A DNA stretch of 64,000 nt from positions 886,993 through 950,992 of the forward strand of contig NZ_JAJFAY010000002.1 of the NCBI RefSeq assembly GCF_021083305.1. The letters are read 5' to 3'. This DNA is from Haladaptatus sp. DYF46. GTDB lineage: Archaea > Halobacteriota > Halobacteria > Halobacteriales > Haladaptataceae. Below, in pieces: positions 60,168 through 64,000 of the stretch. A program made the translations under genes and the position numbers. Under the pieces are notes generated by a model. That model was not told where the DNA came from, searched no databases, and saw nothing but the letters and a program-made list of their open reading frames with translations. Within the stretch, counting starts at the first letter, position 1; each line of letters opens with the position of its first letter.

Positions 60168-61226
60168 TTATTGGATGTCCGCCCCGACGGCTTCCTCTAC
60201 GTCGTCGTAGCCGTCCCTGTCGAGGAGGGAAAGCAGTCCCTCGTTGATATCGCGGGCGATAGACGGTCCTCGGTAGACGAGGCCGGTGTACAACTGAACG
60301 ACGTGTGCACCCGCCCGAATCTTTCGGTAGGCGTCCTCCGCGGTGAAGACTCCCCCGACACCGACTATCGGTACGTCCACCCGTTCGGCCGCGAAGCGAA
60401 TCATCTCGGTCGCACGCCCTCGAATGGGCATCCCTGACAGTCCGCCCTTCTCGTCTCGGTATCGACTGCGAAGCGAGTTCGGGCGCTCGGTCGACGTGTT
60501 CGTCGCGATGACGCCATCCAATCCGAGTTCCGTCACGAGGTCCAACGCGTCCGTGATAGCTCCCTCGGGCAGATCCGGCGAGAGCTTCACGAGCAGGGGA
60601 CTCGCACCCGCGTCCTGAAGCGTCGTCAGAATACGTTCGAGGTTCTCGCGGTTTTGAAGTTCGCGAAGCCCCGGCGTGTTCGGACTGGAGACGTTTACGA
60701 CGAAGTAATCCGCGTGCGCCGAGACGCGCTCGTAACTGTACAAGTAGTCCTCCTCCGCCGTCTCCAGTGGCGTCGTCTTCGACTTCCCGATGTTCGCTCC
60801 TACGGGGACGTCGGGAAGCGATTGCGTCGCCATGCGCGCCCCGATCCTGTCCGCACCGTGGTTGTTGAACCCCATCCGGTTGATTATCGCCTCGTCCTCG
60901 CGGAGTCGGAACATCCGGGGCTTCGGGTTGCCCGGTTGGGCTTCGGCGGTCACGCCTCCGATTTCGACGTGTCCGAATCCGAGACTCGCGAGCGCGTGTG
61001 GAATCTCCGCGTTCTTGTCGAACCCGGCGGCGACACCGACCGGGTTCGGGAACGACTGCCCGAACGCATCGACCGTCAAGCGTGGGTCAGCGACTCGATA
61101 GTACCCCCCGAGCAATCGTTCGATCGGTGTCCCCTGGATCGTCTTCAAAAGCGTATGGACCGTCCCGTGGGCACGTTCGGTGGGTAACTGAAATAAAAGC
61201 GGTCTAACGACGTCGTATCCGTTCAT
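60168..61226 (-). CDS. pyrD: Dihydroorotate dehydrogenase (quinone type)
   Basis: 352 residues from ATG 61226 (MNGYDVVRPLLFQLPTERAH). Class 2 DHODH: N-terminal helices for membrane/quinone contact, VGVAAGFDKNAEIPHALASL (FMN site), GGVTAEAQPGNPKPRMFRLR, catalytic Ser region YFVVNVSSPNTPGLRELQNR, LVKLSPDLPE, and GVGGVFTAEDAYRKIRAGAH near the FMN phosphate. It oxidises dihydroorotate to orotate in pyrimidine synthesis and feeds electrons to menaquinone. Its start lies 41 bp from the stop of the upstream same-strand gene. Confidence 0.95.
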   Translation of the reverse strand: MNGYDVVRPLLFQLPTERAHGTVHTLLKTIQGTPIERLLGGYYRVADPRLTVDAFGQSFPNPVGVAAGFDKNAEIPHALASLGFGHVEIGGVTAEAQPGNPKPRMFRLREDEAIINRMGFNNHGADRIGARMATQSLPDVPVGANIGKSKTTPLETAEEDYLYSYERVSAHADYFVVNVSSPNTPGLRELQNRENLERILTTLQDAGASPLLVKLSPDLPEGAITDALDLVTELGLDGVIATNTSTERPNSLRSRYRDEKGGLSGMPIRGRATEMIRFAAERVDVPIVGVGGVFTAEDAYRKIRAGAHVVQLYTGLVYRGPSIARDINEGLLSLLDRDGYDDVEEAVGADIQ

Positions 61227-61267
61227 CGTTCTTCTAATGAGAATTGACTGCGGTTTGGCCACAGCGA

Positions 61268-61465
61268 CTAGAACTCGTGTTCGACCTCGTCTTTGTCGGC
61301 CTTCTGGATGATGATTTTGTCTTCCCGAACTCGCACGAAGACTTCGTCGCCGATCTCCATGCCGGCGACGGCGAGTTCGTCTTCGTGTAGGTTGACGTGG
61401 ACGTTATGATATTCTCCGTCTTCGTCTTTCGCGCCACTCGGGCTAAGCTTCTTTTTCCGTACCAT
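61268..61465 (-). CDS. Small AbrB/SpoVT-like or related beta-rich protein
   Basis: A 65-residue protein starting MVRKKKLSPSGAKDEDGEYH. The C-terminal strand pattern IGDEVFVRVREDKIIIQKAD resembles the swapped-hairpin AbrB/MazE fold (GDEV-x-V-x-V-x(2)-D/N-x-I-x-I). A basic N-terminus would suit DNA binding. No toxin partner is adjacent, so a stand-alone regulator is more likely than an antitoxin. Same strand as pyrD, 41 bp upstream of it. Confidence 0.6.
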   Translation of the reverse strand: MVRKKKLSPSGAKDEDGEYHNVHVNLHEDELAVAGMEIGDEVFVRVREDKIIIQKADKDEVEHEF

Positions 61466-61662
61466 CGCGGTATCTTATGCAGTCCTTCACCGTAGGATGT
61501 ACTTAAGTGTTTTCTACCGTACTGTTCCGCTTCGTCTTCCTTAGAAATGCCCTATGAGCCGAGGCCACTTACCTTGCTCGGCCTGTCCTTCGTCGAAAAA
61601 ACACGATACGGCGCAACTCTGGTATATATGTCTGTCGCCGGAAACCGCTCATATCGGCGATA

Positions 61663-61672
61663 TATTTATAGT
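61663..61672 (+). promoter_or_regulatory. TATA box of the MC1 gene
   Basis: TATATTTATA centred about 26 nt before ATG 61693, so the transcript starts at or next to the start codon (leaderless). It is a near-consensus box, fitting a highly expressed chromatin protein. Confidence 0.7.
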
Positions 61673-61692
61673 GGCCCCTGTGCTGAATTGGC

Positions 61693-62016
61693 ATGGAGGA
61701 GAAAACCATGGTACGAGACGATGGTAAGCGAAACTTTGCACTGCGCCAATCGGACGGAGATGAATCGAGCGTCTTCTCGGGCAACACCCCACGACAGGCC
61801 GCACTGAAAGCGGCACGTCGACTTGATCCGGGTAGCTCCGAAGATGCCGCGGATAGAATCGAACTTCGTCTCCGTGAGAAGGGGACGGACAAAGTACACA
61901 TCTACGAAGGATGGGCGTGGCACGAGGAAGCGCCGGACGACAAACCTGACTGGATGCCAGGCGAGATCACGGAGGCAAACGTCTCCAAGCAGGGCATCGA
62001 GCACCTGGACGAGTGA
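61693..62016 (+). CDS. Non-histone chromosomal protein MC1
   Basis: A 107-residue protein that bends and compacts DNA. The MC1 hallmarks are visible: KRNFALRQSDGDESSVFSGN, TPRQAALKAARRLDPGSSED, IELRLREKGTDKVHIYEGWA, WMPGEITEANVSKQGIEHLD. Methanosarcina and haloarchaeal MC1 share RNF-x-LR, PRQAALKAA, V-x-x-RLRERGT-x-KVH-x(2)-x-W and DWMPG. ATG 61693 follows a strong TATA box; ATG 61708 would remove five residues. It lies directly upstream of the rRNA promoter region. Confidence 0.95.
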   Translation: MEEKTMVRDDGKRNFALRQSDGDESSVFSGNTPRQAALKAARRLDPGSSEDAADRIELRLREKGTDKVHIYEGWAWHEEAPDDKPDWMPGEITEANVSKQGIEHLDE

Positions 62017-62400
62017 ACTGCACGTATCCAACAACTGACTGTTTTATCCAATTAGGGCACATTGTTATTGTTCTTCGCGTGCGCGCGATAGAGAAAAGCT
62101 TTTCCACGCCTCTACGAAACAGTACGATTGCGCGAAGCACATCCAACCGGACTGAACGCACGATGCGTGGGATGACGGTTTGGCCTCCGCTCGCGCAATA
62201 GTTTAGTTTCGGCTGCTATTTCGAACCTCCCCTCGTGAGTTACAGTTTGCGAGCCATTGTCAGTTCGATGGGAGCCGTCTCTCATTGATTCCACGAGTTA
62301 TTCCCTCTCGATACTCTCGTGTTTCTCTTTTCGCTGATGGTGTAAGACCTAAATGAATCCGTTCGATACGATTCCAGAATTTTTGACTAATGCTAGGTAA
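62017..62400. other. Non-coding region between MC1 and the rRNA promoters
   Basis: No gene recognised. AT content is moderate; a short frame at 62112-62294 (minus) has no coding character. It probably holds the MC1 3' end and upstream rRNA-promoter sequence. Confidence 0.5.
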
Positions 62401-62430
62401 TCTATGCCGATGGGCCTTCGATTCGACGGC

Positions 62431-62438
62431 CTTAAGTG
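62431..62438 (+). promoter_or_regulatory. rRNA promoter P1 (CTTAAGTG box)
   Basis: CGACGGCCTTAAGTGTATCTCC; the CTTAAG core is the haloarchaeal rRNA-type TATA element. It lacks the GCCC/GGGC dyad and the CGAACGAAA upstream element seen at P2-P4, so it is the weakest call of the series. Confidence 0.55.
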
Positions 62439-62565
62439 TATCTCCCGGTTTTGTGTGAATGCGAACGACGTCTCGTGGTTTGCCCCGCGAGATGGCCGCC
62501 CGAATCCGGCGCATTCATCTATGCGTCCCGGTGGATTCGGGCGAACGAAAACCCAATCCAATGCC

Positions 62566-62573
62566 CTTAAGTG
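62566..62573 (+). promoter_or_regulatory. rRNA promoter P2
   Basis: ATGCCCTTAAGTGTATGGGA, with CGAACGAAAACCCAATCC immediately upstream (purine-rich, BRE-like) and GCATTCGGAT downstream where transcripts should start. The TATA is framed by an imperfect dyad (ATGCC/GGAGCAT). Confidence 0.75.
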
Positions 62574-62647
62574 TATGGGAGCATTCGGATAGGATGTCGA
62601 CGGCGTCCCTCGGTTTGGGACGAACGAAACACGTCTAATCCGGTGCC

Positions 62648-62655
62648 CTTAAGTA
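62648..62655 (+). promoter_or_regulatory. rRNA promoter P3
   Basis: GGTGCCCTTAAGTACAACGG, then GGGCACTCGGATTGAAT. It is 82 bp from P2 with the same upstream CGAACGAAAC element and a GTGCCC/GGGCAC dyad around the box. Confidence 0.75.
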
Positions 62656-62728
62656 CAACGGGGCACTCGGATTGAATACGACGTCGCGCCCGGCCACACA
62701 TCGCCGGACGCAAACCTGATCCGACGCC

Positions 62729-62736
62729 CTTAAATG
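62729..62736 (+). promoter_or_regulatory. rRNA promoter P4
   Basis: GACGCCCTTAAATGATAGCG, then GGGCGTTCGGATATAAACG. It is 81 bp from P3, with CGGACGCAAACCTGATCC upstream and an ACGCCC/GGGCGT dyad. Confidence 0.75.
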
Positions 62737-62829
62737 ATAGCGGGCGTTCGGATATAAACGCGACAACAGACACAGACGCGATCTGTGGGGCGTTCAACTC
62801 GTCTCACAATCTCGGACGAACGAGGTTCG

Positions 62830-62846
62830 AAGGGTTTAATACCCTT
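62830..62846 (+). promoter_or_regulatory. Candidate rRNA promoter P5, palindromic TTTAATA box
   Basis: AAGGGT-TTAAT-ACCCTT, a perfect 6-bp dyad around the TATA-like core, with CGGACGAACGAGGTTCG upstream. It is 101 bp after P4 and nearest to the 16S gene. It could instead be a processing or attenuation hairpin. Confidence 0.5.
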
Positions 62847-63058
62847 CCTCGCCTCCACTCAAGTCCGAAGGAAATGAGGATTCCACCCCTGCGGTCAGCC
62901 GTATACGATGGAATCTGATGTTAGCCCTGGCAGTTCGGTGACACCCGTCCAGTTACTTGGTTCGGGGTCGTCGAACTGACGGACCAACGTATATGCGACA
63001 CTATACATGCATTAGCATGCTTCCGCCAGACCCACCGAGCAGTTACTGCTCGGCAACC
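62847..63058 (+). other. Pre-16S leader and processing-stem region
   Basis: The stretch beginning CTCGCCTCCACTC and containing ATTCCACCCCTGCGGTCAGC and GGAATCTGATGTTAGCC resembles the conserved haloarchaeal 16S leader, whose half pairs with sequence after 16S (outside the window). A local hairpin CCGAGCAG-TTA-CTGCTCGG lies at 63035-63053, five bases before the mature end. The bulge-helix-bulge cannot be confirmed without the 3' half. Confidence 0.6.

Positions 63059-64000
<942 letters not shown>

Noticed and set aside
62404..62592. Short frame across the rRNA promoters
   Set aside because: Translates promoter repeats; no start context or homology.

Overview
The window is chromosomal DNA of a halophilic archaeon (class Halobacteria). 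Proteins are strongly acidic, GC is high, many genes have a TATA-like box about 25-27 nt before the start codon (leaderless transcripts), and there are haloarchaeal signatures: HalOD1, TrmB and Lrp regulators, twin-arginine (Tat) signal peptides, chromosomal protein MC1, a thermosome, the endA-trpS pair, and a 16S rRNA gene preceded by tandem CTTAAG-type promoters. The genus cannot be fixed without a 16S comparison; a Haladaptatus-like organism is a guess.

Layout. 1-7.3 kb: cell-surface or accessory genes (partial GNAT, CHRD protein, KaiC/RecA-like protein with a zinc finger, a beta-helix protein without a signal peptide, a Tat-exported PQQ/PKD protein) with a gene remnant between them. 7.4-13 kb: aspartate kinase, a PAS histidine kinase, hemL, a membrane protein and a NUDIX hydrolase. 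12.9-14.3 kb: a scarred stretch with an N-terminally truncated Lrp/AsnC gene and a coding remnant, then TrmB and HalOD1 proteins. 15.8-19 kb: hemC-hemD (overlapping) and a RecJ-like phosphoesterase, so hemL is separated from hemCD by regulatory and decayed material. 19-27.8 kb: housekeeping genes (MBL hydrolase, NifU-like scaffold, sulfatase-like/flippase pair, ketopantoate reductase, prephenate dehydratase, Hsp20, peroxiredoxin).

27.8-33.6 kb: two different leucyl-tRNA synthetase genes back to back. One has a bacterial-type core with an archaeal-type C-terminus; the other is archaeal throughout. 33.6-39 kb: a frameshifted small membrane gene, a Tat lipoprotein built from long tandem beta-helix repeats, an alanine dehydrogenase/ornithine cyclodeaminase family enzyme and a Tat-exported acidic protein. 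39.4-45.6 kb: thermosome, membrane-anchored HTH protein, CAP protein, tRNA-Ser(GGA) with a nearby copy of its 3' end, and ridA-ilvA. 45.8-50.9 kb: Ski2-like helicase, an orphan Tat protein in lower-GC DNA, a HAD phosphatase and a NucS-N/zinc-ribbon protein. 51-59 kb: endA-trpS and pheS-pheT; pheT carries an in-frame insertion of three hairpins, and its 3' end is duplicated downstream. 59.2-62 kb: GNAT, pyrD and MC1. 62.4-64 kb: rRNA promoter array, leader and the first 942 nt of 16S rRNA.

Themes. Translation dominates (two LeuRS, PheRS, TrpRS, tRNA splicing endonuclease, tRNA-Ser, rRNA operon). Haem synthesis (hemL, hemC, hemD) and amino-acid metabolism (aspartate kinase, prephenate dehydratase, threonine deaminase with RidA) follow. 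The most unusual material is the LeuRS pair, a family of perfect triloop hairpins found between genes and inside pheT, the 105-bp pheT tail duplication, and the tRNA-Ser attachment-site-like repeat.
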